Below are positions 16,526-26,316 of a stretch of 64,000 nucleotides of DNA, one piece after another. Each line of letters begins with the position of its first letter. Position 1 is the first letter of the stretch. Origin of the DNA: Paludibacteraceae bacterium (GTDB lineage: Bacteria > Bacteroidota > Bacteroidia > Bacteroidales > Paludibacteraceae); assembly GCA_016283095.1 (NCBI GenBank), contig JAEEMG010000005.1, forward strand, positions 1-64,000, given 5' to 3'. The notes beneath the pieces are model-generated. The model searched no databases. It saw only the letters and a program-made list of their open reading frames with translations, and was not told the DNA's origin. The position numbers and the translations under genes are program-made.

Positions 16526-17269
16526 TTACTTATTCAAGCTCTGGAAATACTGGATGTATTTGTCAGCATCACGAGCCTCGTTGCTCTGTGGATAATCCTC
16601 TTTCAAGCTCTCCATCAAAGAAGCAGCCTTATCATTCTTTCCATCATTGAAATAAAGCATTGCAAGACGGTACGTATACAATGGAGCAATCATATTGTTT
16701 TTAGAATTGATTGCCTTCTTATAATATGACTCAGCCTCTTTTGTATTGTTTGATTCGAAGAAACAATCTCCGATTGCACCGTAGATTGCTGGAGAAACCA
16801 AATTGTCATCTGCAGAGAATTTCTTCAAATACTTGATTGCCTCATCGTTCTTACCAAGATTCTTATAACAGATACCTGCATATGCACATGCTAGATTTCC
16901 TGCTGGTGTGCTTGAATATTCCTCAGCGACCTCCTCGAAACCTGCGAATTCTCCTTCTCTTCCATCCAACGCCAACTGGAATGAATCACGTTCAAACCAA
17001 GACTGTGCCTTGTAGATTGCTTCGTTAGCTTCCGCCTTCTTTTCATTATGGCTCTTTAGGAACCAAATCAAACCAAGTACAACAACTATAACAACACCTA
17101 AAACAATAAGCAATAGGTTCTTGTTATTCTCAATGAAAGCCTCCGAACTTGTCAATACGTTCTCAACCTTCTCCATTGACTCACTGAACTCAGCAGCCTG
17201 CTGTTGCTCCTGCTGCTCTCTCTCTTTTGCCTCCAGAGCCTGTGCTCTTTCCAATTCCTTATCTGACAT
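16526..17269 (-). CDS. Membrane-anchored tetratricopeptide-repeat protein (YfgM-like layout)
   Basis: 247 aa. An N-terminal Gln/Glu-rich helix (KEREQQEQQQAAE) is followed by one transmembrane segment (about residues 52-72, NLLLIVLGVVIVVVLGLIWFL). Four to five TPR-like helix pairs follow (AGICYKNLGKNDEAIKYLKKF, AIGDCFFESNNTKEAESYYKKA, YRLAMLYFNDGKNDKAASLMESL). YfgM-type proteins act as periplasmic chaperone adaptors at SecYEG; here that role is inference from topology only. It is divergent from pheT, with a 180-bp intergenic region. Confidence 0.8.
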   Translation of the reverse strand: MSDKELERAQALEAKEREQQEQQQAAEFSESMEKVENVLTSSEAFIENNKNLLLIVLGVVIVVVLGLIWFLKSHNEKKAEANEAIYKAQSWFERDSFQLALDGREGEFAGFEEVAEEYSSTPAGNLACAYAGICYKNLGKNDEAIKYLKKFSADDNLVSPAIYGAIGDCFFESNNTKEAESYYKKAINSKNNMIAPLYTYRLAMLYFNDGKNDKAASLMESLKEDYPQSNEARDADKYIQYFQSLNK

Positions 17270-17407
17270 TTCTGTTTCTAATTACTTCAAAATTCAAAAT
17301 CTGTGCGAAAATATAAAAAATAAGACACATTTCAAATTTATATCGGAAAAATAACCATAAAAATACGTTTTGACTCCTTTTATAGTGGTTTAAAAGAAAT
17401 TTATTTA

Positions 17408-17415
17408 TAATTTTG
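17408..17415 (+). promoter_or_regulatory. -7 box of pheT
   Basis: TAATTTTG matches TAnnTTTG, 36 bp before the pheT ATG. No -33 box at the usual distance. Confidence 0.5.
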
Positions 17416-17450
17416 TGCTAGTTTTTTGATAAAATGATAACATATTTAAT

Positions 17451-19907
17451 ATGAATATATCATACAATTGGCTCAAAAGATACATCGATATCACTGAGTC
17501 GCCAGAAGAGATTGCTAAAATTCTTACATCTATTGGACTAGAGGTCGGCACTGTTGAGTCGGCATCTCCTGAATTGTCAGAAGGTCTAAAAATCGGTGAA
17601 GTTGTTGAATGTGAAGAACACCCTAATTCAGACCACTTGCATGTGGCTAAAGTGAACGTTGGGGATGCAGAGTTGCTACAGATTGTATGTGGAGCTCCTA
17701 ACTGTCGTAAGGGATTGAAGACTATCGTCGCTACTATCGGCACTTCATTGCCTGACGGAGACAAGACATTCACTATCAAGAAAGGCAAACTTCGTGGCGT
17801 TGAGAGCTATGGTATGCTATGTGCTGAAGACGAGATTGGTATCGGCGGAAGCCACGACGGTATCATTGAGCTTCCAGCTGACGCGAAAGTCGGTATGCTT
17901 GCCAAAGATTACTACGGCGGACAGAGCGACACAATCATCGAGGTGGATATCACTCCAAACCGTTCTGATGCTATTTCTCACTACGGCGTCGCTCGTGATT
18001 TGGCCGCTTATTTCGCTTTCCACGGTCCAGCACACAAACTTACTAAACCATCTACTGCTGATTTCAAGGTTGACAACCACAACCGTGAAGTGAAAGTGAC
18101 AGTAGAAAACTCTACGGCTTGTCCTCGCTATGCGGGAATCACTATCAATAATGTAACAGTCAAGGAGTCTCCTGACTGGTTGAAGGAGTCGTTGTCGGCA
18201 ATCGGTCTCCACCCTATTAATAATGTAGTAGACGTTACTAACTTCATTCTACACGGTGTAGGCCAGCCACTTCACTGCTTCGACGCTGACAAAATCGCCG
18301 GTGGCGCACTTTCTGTCAAGACGTTGCCTGAGGGAACAAAGTTCACTACCCTAGATGGTGTGGAGCGTTCTCTTAACGCAAACGACTTGATGATTTGCGA
18401 CGCTAACGGTGGTTCTTGTATCGCTGGTGTGTTTGGCGGATTGAACTCAGGTGTGACAGAATCTACAAAATGCGTTTTCTTGGAATGCGCATACTTCAAC
18501 CCTGTATACGTAAGAAAGACAGCCCGTCGCCACGGTCTGAACACAGACGCGTCTTTCCGATATGAGAGAGGCTGCGACCCTGCCTGCAACATCGAAGTCA
18601 TCAAATATGCGGCTATGCTGATTAAGGAGGTCGCTGGCGGAGAAATTTCTTCTGAAATAACAGACATCTATCCAGAGGAGATCAAGCCATTCATCGTGAA
18701 CATGCATTACTCAAGAATCAATTCATTGATTGGAAAGGAAATCGCAAAAGATGAAGTCCGCACTATCTTAGCTGGTCTTGAGATCTCTATATTAAATGAA
18801 AACGACGACGAGTTCACAGTCTCAGTTCCAAACTACAGAGCTGACGTCCAGAGAGAGTGCGACGTGATCGAGGATATCCTACGTATATATGGATACAACA
18901 ACGTCACTCCAGATTTGTCTGTCAAATCTTCATTGTCATTCTCACCAAAAGTGAACAGCTACAAACTTCAGAATTTGATTTCTGAACAGCTTACAGGAAT
19001 GGGATTCAATGAGATCCTGAACAACTCGTTGACAAAGTCGGCTTACTACGACAACTGCGAGACTTTCAAGGGAGAAAACAGAATCATGTTGATGAACCCA
19101 CTAAGCACAGATTTGAACTGCATGCGTCAGACTTTGCTATTCGGTGGACTTGAGAACATCAGCTACAATATCAACCGTAGAAGCCCTAACTTGGCATTCT
19201 ACGAATTCGGAAACTGCTACTACTACAATGCAAACGCACAGCAGACAGCAGAGAATCCGTTGAAGCCATATTCAGAGGATTACCATTTGGGTATGTGGCT
19301 TACAGGTATGAAGAGTGAGCAGAACTGGGCACAGCCACAGCAGAAAGCATCATTCTACACACTTCGTGCATACGTCAACAATATCTTCAAACGTCTTGGA
19401 ATCAAACAGGAGAAGACAAGAGTGGTTGAGTATTCAGACGATTTGTTGAGCTATGGTTTGCAGATCACTACGTCTAACGGAAAAATCCTTGTGACACTTG
19501 GAATCGTATCCAAGGAACTTTGCAAGAAGATGGACATCTCACAGGAGGTTGAATATGCGGATGTCAACTGGACAGCATTGATGGGCGAGATGAAGAACCA
19601 CAATGTGACATACTATGACATACCTAAGTATCCTGAGGTTAAGAGAGACCTGGCACTTCTTATCGACAAGAAGACAACATTCGCAGAGATCGAGAAGATA
19701 GCACGCGACACAGAAAAGAAACTGCTTAAGGACGTCTATCTATTTGACGTATACGAAGGCAAGACTCTTGATTTCGGAAAGAAATCATATGCCGTTTCAT
19801 TCATCCTTCAAGATGAGGAGAAGACATTGACAGATTCTCAGATCGACGGAATCATGAACAAGTTGATCAAGAATTTCGAGACAAAACTAGAAGCAAAAAT
19901 TAGATAA
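17451..19907 (+). CDS. pheT: Phenylalanine--tRNA ligase beta subunit
   Basis: 818 aa, full length. It forms the cytosolic alpha2-beta2 PheRS with PheS (not in the window). The N-terminal YGW-like segment MNISYNWLKRYID is followed by the EMAP-type tRNA-binding domain (IGEVVECEEHPNSDHLHVAKV, about 46-66), the B3/B4 editing domain (about 210-390; ITPNRSDAISHYGVARDL precedes it) and the B5 domain near 400-475. The catalytic-like core follows, and a C-terminal ferredoxin-fold anticodon-binding domain (YPEVKRDLALLIDKKTTF, about 727-745) completes it. First gene of a co-directional trio with yebC and PPi-PFK (14-bp and 30-bp gaps). Confidence 0.97.
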   Translation: MNISYNWLKRYIDITESPEEIAKILTSIGLEVGTVESASPELSEGLKIGEVVECEEHPNSDHLHVAKVNVGDAELLQIVCGAPNCRKGLKTIVATIGTSLPDGDKTFTIKKGKLRGVESYGMLCAEDEIGIGGSHDGIIELPADAKVGMLAKDYYGGQSDTIIEVDITPNRSDAISHYGVARDLAAYFAFHGPAHKLTKPSTADFKVDNHNREVKVTVENSTACPRYAGITINNVTVKESPDWLKESLSAIGLHPINNVVDVTNFILHGVGQPLHCFDADKIAGGALSVKTLPEGTKFTTLDGVERSLNANDLMICDANGGSCIAGVFGGLNSGVTESTKCVFLECAYFNPVYVRKTARRHGLNTDASFRYERGCDPACNIEVIKYAAMLIKEVAGGEISSEITDIYPEEIKPFIVNMHYSRINSLIGKEIAKDEVRTILAGLEISILNENDDEFTVSVPNYRADVQRECDVIEDILRIYGYNNVTPDLSVKSSLSFSPKVNSYKLQNLISEQLTGMGFNEILNNSLTKSAYYDNCETFKGENRIMLMNPLSTDLNCMRQTLLFGGLENISYNINRRSPNLAFYEFGNCYYYNANAQQTAENPLKPYSEDYHLGMWLTGMKSEQNWAQPQQKASFYTLRAYVNNIFKRLGIKQEKTRVVEYSDDLLSYGLQITTSNGKILVTLGIVSKELCKKMDISQEVEYADVNWTALMGEMKNHNVTYYDIPKYPEVKRDLALLIDKKTTFAEIEKIARDTEKKLLKDVYLFDVYEGKTLDFGKKSYAVSFILQDEEKTLTDSQIDGIMNKLIKNFETKLEAKIR

Positions 19908-19921
19908 ATATAAATAACAAT

Positions 19922-20650
19922 ATGGGAAGAGCGTTTGAGTACCGCAAAGCCACAAAGCTTAAAAGATGGGGCCACATGGCCAAGACTTTTACAAAGATTG
20001 GTAAGGAAATCACAATTGCTGTAAAAGCAGGAGGTCCAGACCCTGACGGAAATCCACGTCTACGTGCATTGATCCAGACAGCAAAGTCGGAGAACATGCC
20101 AAAAGACAACATCGAAAGAGCGATCAAGAGAGCAACTGACAAGGATACTGCTGATTACAAGGAGGTTATCTATGAAGGATACGGACCTGCAGGTATCGCA
20201 ATCTTCGTCACTACAGCTACAGACAACACAACTCGTACAGTAGGAAACGTACGTAACTACTTCAACCGTAACGGTGGACAGTTGGGTACACAGGGAAGCC
20301 TTTCATTCCTTTTCGAGCACAAGTGTATGTTTACAGTTGCAGACAAGGAAGGTCTTGACATGGAAGAGTTCGAGCTTGAGTTGATCGACTACGATGTTGA
20401 GGAGGTTGAGCGCGACGAAGAAGACAAGACAATCTTCATCTCTGCCCCATTCGAGAGCAACAGCAAGATCCAGGCATACCTTGAGGAGAACGGTTTTGAG
20501 ATCAAATCAGTTGAATTTGAGTATCAGCCAAACGACTACAAGGAGGTTACTGCAGAGCAGCGTGAGGCTGTACAGAAGATCCTTGACAAACTAGAGGAGG
20601 ATGATGACGTACAGGCAGTATTCCACAACATGAAGGAAGAAGAAGAATAA
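19922..20650 (+). CDS. yebC: YebC/PmpR (TACO1-like) family protein
   Basis: 242 aa. The hallmark N-terminus MGRAFEYRKATKLKRWGHMA and the block NPRLRALIQTAKSENMPKDNIERAI are unmistakable. YebC-family proteins were first described as transcriptional regulators; the TACO1/YebC branch has more recently been tied to translation through polyproline or stalling motifs. Which applies here cannot be told from sequence. The C-terminal third is strongly acidic (VEEVERDEEDK, EEDDDVQ, KEEEE). It follows pheT by 14 bp. Confidence 0.92.
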   Translation: MGRAFEYRKATKLKRWGHMAKTFTKIGKEITIAVKAGGPDPDGNPRLRALIQTAKSENMPKDNIERAIKRATDKDTADYKEVIYEGYGPAGIAIFVTTATDNTTRTVGNVRNYFNRNGGQLGTQGSLSFLFEHKCMFTVADKEGLDMEEFELELIDYDVEEVERDEEDKTIFISAPFESNSKIQAYLEENGFEIKSVEFEYQPNDYKEVTAEQREAVQKILDKLEEDDDVQAVFHNMKEEEE

Positions 20651-20680
20651 GAAACAAATAACATTTAAATAAGAAAAACA

Positions 20681-22300
20681 ATGGCAAAGAGTGCATTGCA
20701 AATCGCAAGAGCTGCATACCAGCCAAAGCTTCCAAAGGCTTTGAAGGGTAACGTAGCTATCAAGGAAGGTAAGGCTACTGAGTCTGTAGCAGATCAGGCA
20801 GAGATCAAGAAGCTATTCCCTAATACTTATGGTATGCCTGTAGTTACATTCGAGGCATCTAACACACCACTTTCATTGAAGGATATGAACGTAGGTGTTA
20901 TCCTTTCAGGTGGTCAGGCTCCTGGTGGACACAACGTAATCTCTGGTTTGTTCGACGGTCTTAAGTCAATGAACAAGAACGCTAAGCTTTACGGTTTCTT
21001 GGGTGGCCCTTCAGGTCTAGTTGATCACAAGTACATCGAGCTAACAGCTGACATCATCGACGAGTACCGCAACACAGGTGGTTTCGATATCATCGGTTCT
21101 GGCCGTACAAAACTTGAGGAGACAGAGCAGTTCGACAAGGGTATTGAGATTTGCAATAAACTTGGTATCAAGGCTATCGTTATCATCGGTGGTGACGACT
21201 CTAACACAAACGCATGTGTACTTGCAGAGTACTACCTACAGAAGAATACAGGTATCCAGGTGATCGGTTGTCCTAAGACTATCGACGGTGACCTTAAGAA
21301 CGATGAGATCGAGACTTCATTCGGTTTCGATACTGCATGTAAGGTTTACTCAGAGGTTATCGGTAACATCATGCGTGACGCTAACTCAGCAAAGAAGTAC
21401 TGGCACTTCATCAAGTTGATGGGTCGTTCAGCATCTCATATTGCTCTTGAGTGTGGTCTTCAGACTCAGCCAAACATCTGTATCGTATCAGAGGAGGTAG
21501 AGGCTAAGAAGATGACTCTTGCTCAGATCGTAAACAACATCGCTGACACTGTAGCTGCACGTGCTGCTAAGGGTAACAACTTCGGTGTATGTTTGATTCC
21601 AGAAGGTCTTATCGAGTTCGTTCCTGAGATGAAGGTTCTTATCAAGGAGTTGAACGACCTTCTAGCTGAGACTAACGGTGATGTTCCAGCAGCAGTTAAG
21701 AAGCTTTCTTCTAACTCTGCATCAGTATACGCATCTCTTCCTGATTTCGTACAGAAGCAGCTTACTCTAGAGCGTGACCCTCACGGAAACGTACAGGTAT
21801 CTCTAATCGAGACAGAGAAGCTTCTTATCGAGATGGTTAAGACTGAGTTGGCTAAGAGAAAGGCTGCAGGTTCTTACTCAGGTAAGTTCTCTGGTCTAGG
21901 ACACTTCTTCGGTTACGAGGGACGTTGCGCAGCTCCTTCTAACTTCGATGCTGACTACTGCTACTCACTAGGATTCAACGCAGCATGTTTGATGGCTGCT
22001 GGCAAGACTGGTTACATGTCTTTGATCAAGAACACAACAGCTCCTGCTGACCAGTGGATCGCTGGTGGTGTGCCTGTAACAAAGATGATGAACATGGAGA
22101 AGCGTCACGGTGCAATGAAGCCAGTTATCCGCAAGGCATTGGTTGAGCTAGACGGTGCTCCATTCAAGAAACTTGCTGAGAACCGCGCTACTTGGGCAAT
22201 CGAGACTGCATTCGTTTACCCTGGCCCAATCCAGTACTGGGGACCATCAGAGGTTTGCGATCAGCCAACTAAGACTCTTGCTCTTGAGCAGGCTAAATAA
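20681..22300 (+). CDS. pfp: Diphosphate--fructose-6-phosphate 1-phosphotransferase (PPi-PFK)
   Basis: 539 aa, the long plant-beta/Bacteroides-type clade rather than the roughly 320-aa ATP-PFK. It reversibly phosphorylates fructose-6-P with pyrophosphate. Motifs: [14 protein letters not shown] (phosphoryl-donor loop, about 91-104), [18 protein letters not shown] (the second Asp of GGDD blocks ATP and marks PPi use), [10 protein letters not shown] (catalytic TIDGD) and [12 protein letters not shown]. It follows yebC by 30 bp and is closed by a strong terminator. Its codon use is visibly more biased (GGT, CGT, AAG, TAC) than its neighbours, as expected for a highly expressed glycolytic gene. Confidence 0.95.
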   Translation: MAKSALQIARAAYQPKLPKALKGNVAIKEGKATESVADQAEIKKLFPNTYGMPVVTFEASNTPLSLKDMNVGVILSGGQAPGGHNVISGLFDGLKSMNKNAKLYGFLGGPSGLVDHKYIELTADIIDEYRNTGGFDIIGSGRTKLEETEQFDKGIEICNKLGIKAIVIIGGDDSNTNACVLAEYYLQKNTGIQVIGCPKTIDGDLKNDEIETSFGFDTACKVYSEVIGNIMRDANSAKKYWHFIKLMGRSASHIALECGLQTQPNICIVSEEVEAKKMTLAQIVNNIADTVAARAAKGNNFGVCLIPEGLIEFVPEMKVLIKELNDLLAETNGDVPAAVKKLSSNSASVYASLPDFVQKQLTLERDPHGNVQVSLIETEKLLIEMVKTELAKRKAAGSYSGKFSGLGHFFGYEGRCAAPSNFDADYCYSLGFNAACLMAAGKTGYMSLIKNTTAPADQWIAGGVPVTKMMNMEKRHGAMKPVIRKALVELDGAPFKKLAENRATWAIETAFVYPGPIQYWGPSEVCDQPTKTLALEQAK

Positions 22301-22331
22301 TGCATAATTCTTAATGCATAATTCATAATTG
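22297..22331. repeat. AT-rich TAATGCATAATTC-type repeat
   Basis: Two and a half near-copies of TAATGCATAATTC lie between the PPi-PFK stop and its terminator. The same motif occurs at 61791-61826, also between a stop codon and a terminator, so it is a small dispersed element. Confidence 0.6.
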
Positions 22332-22360
22332 AGCACGGACCAAATGGTCCGTGCTTTTTT
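22332..22360 (+). terminator. Terminator of pheT-yebC-pfp
   Basis: A perfect 10-bp stem (22332-22341 with 22346-22355, AGCACGGACC/GGTCCGTGCT) with AAAT loop, followed by T5 or more. Confidence 0.9.
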
Positions 22361-22707
22361 ATGTTTTATAAAATTTTTGCTGTCAGATCGGAAGATTCCT
22401 AAATCACACAATATATCCTATCTACCTATATGTAATCACTACGTGATATTGTAGTATAGTATTTGAGAAGCAATAATAAAACAACACTAACTACACCATT
22501 ATGTGTAATATATCGGTAGATATATTATTACGGGACGAATATTCCCCTTTTAGGGGATATAACTAGTAATATTACAATAATTCGTCAAATTGACATTATT
22601 TACAATTCGTCAAACTCACGTTAATTTATATCCAGCTATTTTGATTTTTCTTCAAATTTCAATTAAATTAGCATAACAAATCATATAACATTTCACATCG
22701 CGAAACA
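22361..22707. other. Gene-free AT-rich region with several small palindromes
   Basis: No gene. It contains a 9-bp inverted repeat TAATATATC/GATATATTA (22506-22527), TCCCCT/AGGGGA (22543-22557), the palindrome GTAATATTAC (22566-22575), and two direct copies of AATTCGTCAAA (22579-22589, 22604-22614). These could be operator or RNA elements for the downstream gene. No TAnnTTTG box is found close to its start. Confidence 0.5.
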
Positions 22708-24177
22708 ATGGAATCATATATAAAATATCTGAAACTCACATTCTTAACAATATTCTCATTTATTTTCAATTTTGCATCGTTTGCAACTCCCGCAGGAACG
22801 ATAAGAGATTCATTTGAAATTGTCAGGAGGAAACCTGCAAACATGACAATAACAGAAAACAACGATATTTATATTTATGATTATCGAAACGGTACGCTTA
22901 AAGCAGACCTTGAATCTAAAATATGGAAATCTGTCAACGACGAAATTTCGTTTAGTGAAATCAATACACAAACCTATCCAATCGAAAAAAAAACTAACAC
23001 ACTTCAATTTCAAGATAGTTTATATGGAAACATTATTTATGAATATACAAAAGGAAACGACTCATGGTTATTAACCAATCTGGGATACTTGTGCAAATTA
23101 AGCGGAAAAATCATTACCGCATACAAGATGCGTGCAGAAAGGCCAATCCAATTAAATGCGAAAGAGAAAGATACTCTCTATAATTCCATGACATACTATA
23201 ATGGAATCTACTATTATGCCAGATATAACAGTATATATTGCAAGGATGGAAATTCTGGAAATTGGTACAGATACCTCGATTCAGACAAAGATCTCAATTA
23301 CGTATGGAAAGATCATAATGGAGTATATATGTGCGACGAAAACTTCGACAAATATCAAATAAACCAAGAAATCGACTCCATTAAGCCATATGTTGAAAAT
23401 CTTGCCAATTTGAAAGACAAACAAATTAGTAAATTAATTATCGAAAGAGGCACTATAGGATGCGAAGATGGTTACACAGACGGATTCAAAATCGTCTACA
23501 AATTAAAAAACAAACATTTTATCGTTGATGAGAAAACAATTTATGGAGAAGGAAACATACTAAAAGAAATGCCACGTAAGATTACTAAATCATCAACTGA
23601 AAATTTGCTTCTATATTCCTACAAAGCAATGTGTGGCATAATTGACACAATTCCATTTGAATTGACAGATAAAGATGTAAAAAAAATTAAAGATGAGATT
23701 GATAGCAAACTAGAGCCTTTTAAAGAATCACAAAATGAATTGTTCTTGTTCAGTGAAGATTTCAGTTTTATCAATGAAGATGAGGATTTCATTTACATAA
23801 TAAAAATAAATGACTTGCGTAATCTATCGGCTAAACTCGACACGATAAAGATTACGAAAGATATATTGAATACAATACTCACAGATCCAAATTTAAATTA
23901 TTATACGACAGAACAACGATATCGCATTGTAAAACTTATAATGAACGATGGAAGCTGGTTGAAATTTGAAAATAAGGCATACTGTCCTAATTATCTTTGC
24001 TGTCCATGGACAACATTATATAACGGCAACCCATTTATTGTTAAATCATTGGCTGTCGGAAAATGCATCGACGATATGACAAAAGGAAAGCTTTTGGCAG
24101 GCTATAATGAGAAAGAATACGCACTGGGAAGGATAATCATCCACCTATTAGGAACCGAACAAAAAATTGAGAATTGA
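22708..24177 (+). CDS. Hypothetical exported protein, 489 aa
   Basis: Unrecognised. The signal peptide (about residues 1-32, KLTFLTIFSFIFNFASFATP) predicts export. The mature protein is Tyr/Asn/Lys-rich with many short beta-like stretches (NDIYIYDYRNGTL, NSWLLTNLGYLCKL), vaguely like a repeated propeller in the first 200 residues. The second half is more helical (DKDVKKIKDEIDSKLEPF). No lipobox and no T9SS-like tail are seen. It is isolated, with long gene-free flanks and lower GC than the pheT operon, consistent with accessory DNA. Confidence 0.7.
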   Translation: MESYIKYLKLTFLTIFSFIFNFASFATPAGTIRDSFEIVRRKPANMTITENNDIYIYDYRNGTLKADLESKIWKSVNDEISFSEINTQTYPIEKKTNTLQFQDSLYGNIIYEYTKGNDSWLLTNLGYLCKLSGKIITAYKMRAERPIQLNAKEKDTLYNSMTYYNGIYYYARYNSIYCKDGNSGNWYRYLDSDKDLNYVWKDHNGVYMCDENFDKYQINQEIDSIKPYVENLANLKDKQISKLIIERGTIGCEDGYTDGFKIVYKLKNKHFIVDEKTIYGEGNILKEMPRKITKSSTENLLLYSYKAMCGIIDTIPFELTDKDVKKIKDEIDSKLEPFKESQNELFLFSEDFSFINEDEDFIYIIKINDLRNLSAKLDTIKITKDILNTILTDPNLNYYTTEQRYRIVKLIMNDGSWLKFENKAYCPNYLCCPWTTLYNGNPFIVKSLAVGKCIDDMTKGKLLAGYNEKEYALGRIIIHLLGTEQKIEN

Positions 24178-24634
24178 TAAAAATAAAAGCCCATGACTGC
24201 TTGTCATAGGCGGATAGATCGAAGGTTTAGTAATCAGAACAGAGGGCGACGGTAGGGTTAGTATTAGAACGGAGAATACAAAATTCTCAACACACACTAT
24301 AAGTAGTGTGTCAAAATTTTACTTTTTTCAAAAGGATTAGAATTATTCCATCATATCCATACAGACTCCATACACACAATAATGGAATCTCTACTTAATG
24401 ACTAAATAATAATCGCTGGAAATATTAGAACCGTTACAAAAAGAATTTTCCCCCACACATATCAAATCCCCCCATTATACTTTTTCTAGTCCTAATCACC
24501 ATTAAGGTAATTCATAAAACTTATCCATCCCTTTGTACGTTACAAAAATACCAATTCATCGGGAATAAAATGACGTATAGTCGAATAAAAATTCCTAAAA
24601 AATGTTAAATTGAAGTTGTCAATCATATTTGTCT
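24178..24634. other. Gene-free region, 457 bp
   Basis: It contains a perfect 8-bp hairpin ACACACTA/TAGTGTGT (24292-24311), followed within 15 bp by a T-rich stretch, possibly the terminator of the 489-aa gene. A nearer imperfect stem is formed by GCCCATGAC and GTCATAGGC (about 24189-24211). Otherwise nothing is seen. Confidence 0.5.
24292..24330 (+). terminator. Possible terminator after the 489-aa gene
   Basis: 8-bp perfect stem, 4-nt loop, then CAAAATTTTACTTTTTT. The T run is 14 nt past the stem, so efficiency is uncertain. Confidence 0.4.
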
Positions 24635-26164
24635 TCAATCCTCAACCTCACTATCTTCAACTTCCTCATAATTATTTATATACTCCCGTCTCTCTCCTTT
24701 GTCTTTACCCTTTGTCCATCCAAACAGAAAATTCATACCTGTCGAGACATGTGTTCCCATTGTATGCACTGGCAATCCTCCTTTCCACTTCAATGGAATC
24801 TGATCAGCAGCTATGAACAGATTGACCGGGCCAAGATTGAAGTTTGCTCCTAGTCCGATGTTATGTGCGGCTCCTGTCACAAAATCATAACCTACTGACA
24901 AATCCACAAATCTGTGTGGACGGAAATTGCCATATATAGAAAACTCTTCTCTCGTCCTGCATTTTCCCATATACATCTTCGATAACAAGCCAACACTGAT
25001 CTTATCCCCCAAGAATGAGTACTCGCCTCCTATTAACAGTTTTGTTGTCAATTTCGTGCTGTATGAAAGTTTATTCGAGGTGTCCGCATAATAGAACTTG
25101 TTGAATTCCACTTTGTTGAACTCATCAAGCAAAAGGTTGATCATGTCAATCGGATCGTCATCTTCCTGCATGTTGGCAGCTTCAAACTTAAAACCTGCGT
25201 CAGCATCCAACACTATTCTCTGAGCGGATTTTGACCAGTTGATGAATCCCCAGTCAAGCAAACTTGCCGATAGTGTCAAACGATTGTCGAGCAACTTATA
25301 CGTCGCTCCCAAATCTACCGCAAATCCATGGCCTTGTGGCTTGAAAAAATCCTTTGGATCTATATCATACTCGTAATCAACAACTTCTCCTTTTTCATTC
25401 TTGATCTCTTTCTGAGTGATATCAAAATATAGCTGGCCATTGTCGGTATTCTCAATCTGAAGAACCGGCCAAGAGACGTACATCTCTCCCCTTCCCTTCA
25501 GAATCCATTCATTATAATCCATCTCCACTTTCAGTTCCGACAAATCCATATGCGCGCTGACATGACCCATAAGATATTTGAATTTAGCTCCGACGGTAAG
25601 TCTATCATCCAATTTGTCAGCAAAACCCAAAGCAAATTCAGAATAGAGATTCACATCCGTAGTAGTACGGCTCAAATCGAATGAGCCAGACAATTTTGTC
25701 AAATCCTCAGTGTCAAACATATATTTGATCCAAGGAGACGGTACAGAAGCTGAAACATCCGTTTTCATCGAGATTCCGAAATTGACAAAATGTCTCTCCT
25801 TGACTGTAAATCCGAAATTAAGGAAATTGACTGAGGTGGAAGCATTTGCCTTGACTGTGTTTCTCGCCTCCGAAAGCACACTGTTGATTCCAATAATAGG
25901 ATCACTATCGAAGACGGAATAAATCTCGCCATTCTTTATCTTGCAGAAGTCGCTGAGGACGTAGGAGTTATTGCCTACATTCACGTCTATATTCGACAAT
26001 CCTGGCATTCCGACATATATTTTGTAGCCTTCTGGCATAAACGCTGGATTGAGATTATGACGCACAGGACTGTGCTTGGCGAAATAAAGCACAGACGCGT
26101 CTTCCGCGAATGCAGTCAAAAGCGATGTCGCAAGAATAAATATAAATAGTGAAAATCTTTTCAT
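24635..26164 (-). CDS. DUF5723-family outer-membrane protein
   Basis: About 509 aa from ATG 26164. The frame opens at 26173, but the -7 box at 26195-26202 leaves little room. The signal peptide MKRFSLFIFILATSLLTAFA is cleaved before EDASVLYF. FAKHSPVRHNLNPAFMPEGYKIYVGMPGLSNIDV is typical of the Bacteroidota DUF5723 family. The body alternates in strand-like fashion (TVGAKFKYLMGH, FAVDLGATYKLLDNRLTLSASLLDWGF, GLGANFNLGPVNLFIAADQIPL), so it is a predicted barrel of the FadL/PorV-like kind. The tail is charged (KGKDKGERREYINNYEEVEDSEVED). Function unknown. Confidence 0.78.
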   Translation of the reverse strand: MKRFSLFIFILATSLLTAFAEDASVLYFAKHSPVRHNLNPAFMPEGYKIYVGMPGLSNIDVNVGNNSYVLSDFCKIKNGEIYSVFDSDPIIGINSVLSEARNTVKANASTSVNFLNFGFTVKERHFVNFGISMKTDVSASVPSPWIKYMFDTEDLTKLSGSFDLSRTTTDVNLYSEFALGFADKLDDRLTVGAKFKYLMGHVSAHMDLSELKVEMDYNEWILKGRGEMYVSWPVLQIENTDNGQLYFDITQKEIKNEKGEVVDYEYDIDPKDFFKPQGHGFAVDLGATYKLLDNRLTLSASLLDWGFINWSKSAQRIVLDADAGFKFEAANMQEDDDPIDMINLLLDEFNKVEFNKFYYADTSNKLSYSTKLTTKLLIGGEYSFLGDKISVGLLSKMYMGKCRTREEFSIYGNFRPHRFVDLSVGYDFVTGAAHNIGLGANFNLGPVNLFIAADQIPLKWKGGLPVHTMGTHVSTGMNFLFGWTKGKDKGERREYINNYEEVEDSEVED

Positions 26165-26194
26165 AACCTTCATGCTAAATACTCTAATAATCTA

Positions 26195-26202
26195 CAAAAA
26201 TA
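26195..26202 (-). promoter_or_regulatory. -7 box of the DUF5723 gene
   Basis: Minus strand TATTTTTG; predicted start near 26188, favouring ATG 26164. Confidence 0.5.
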
Positions 26203-26289
26203 ATCAAAAATGTAGAATAAGGAATGTGCAACGCCAAATGATTTCCGCAAAAAATAGTGTCAGCAGCTCAATTAATATGCGATTTTTTA

Positions 26290-26297
26290 TATTTTTG
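26290..26297 (+). promoter_or_regulatory. -7 box of the DUF4874/DUF4832 gene
   Basis: TATTTTTG, 20 bp before the ATG at 26317. The leader would be only about 13 nt. Confidence 0.5.
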
Positions 26298-26316
26298 ATA
26301 ACAAATCATTTATGAT

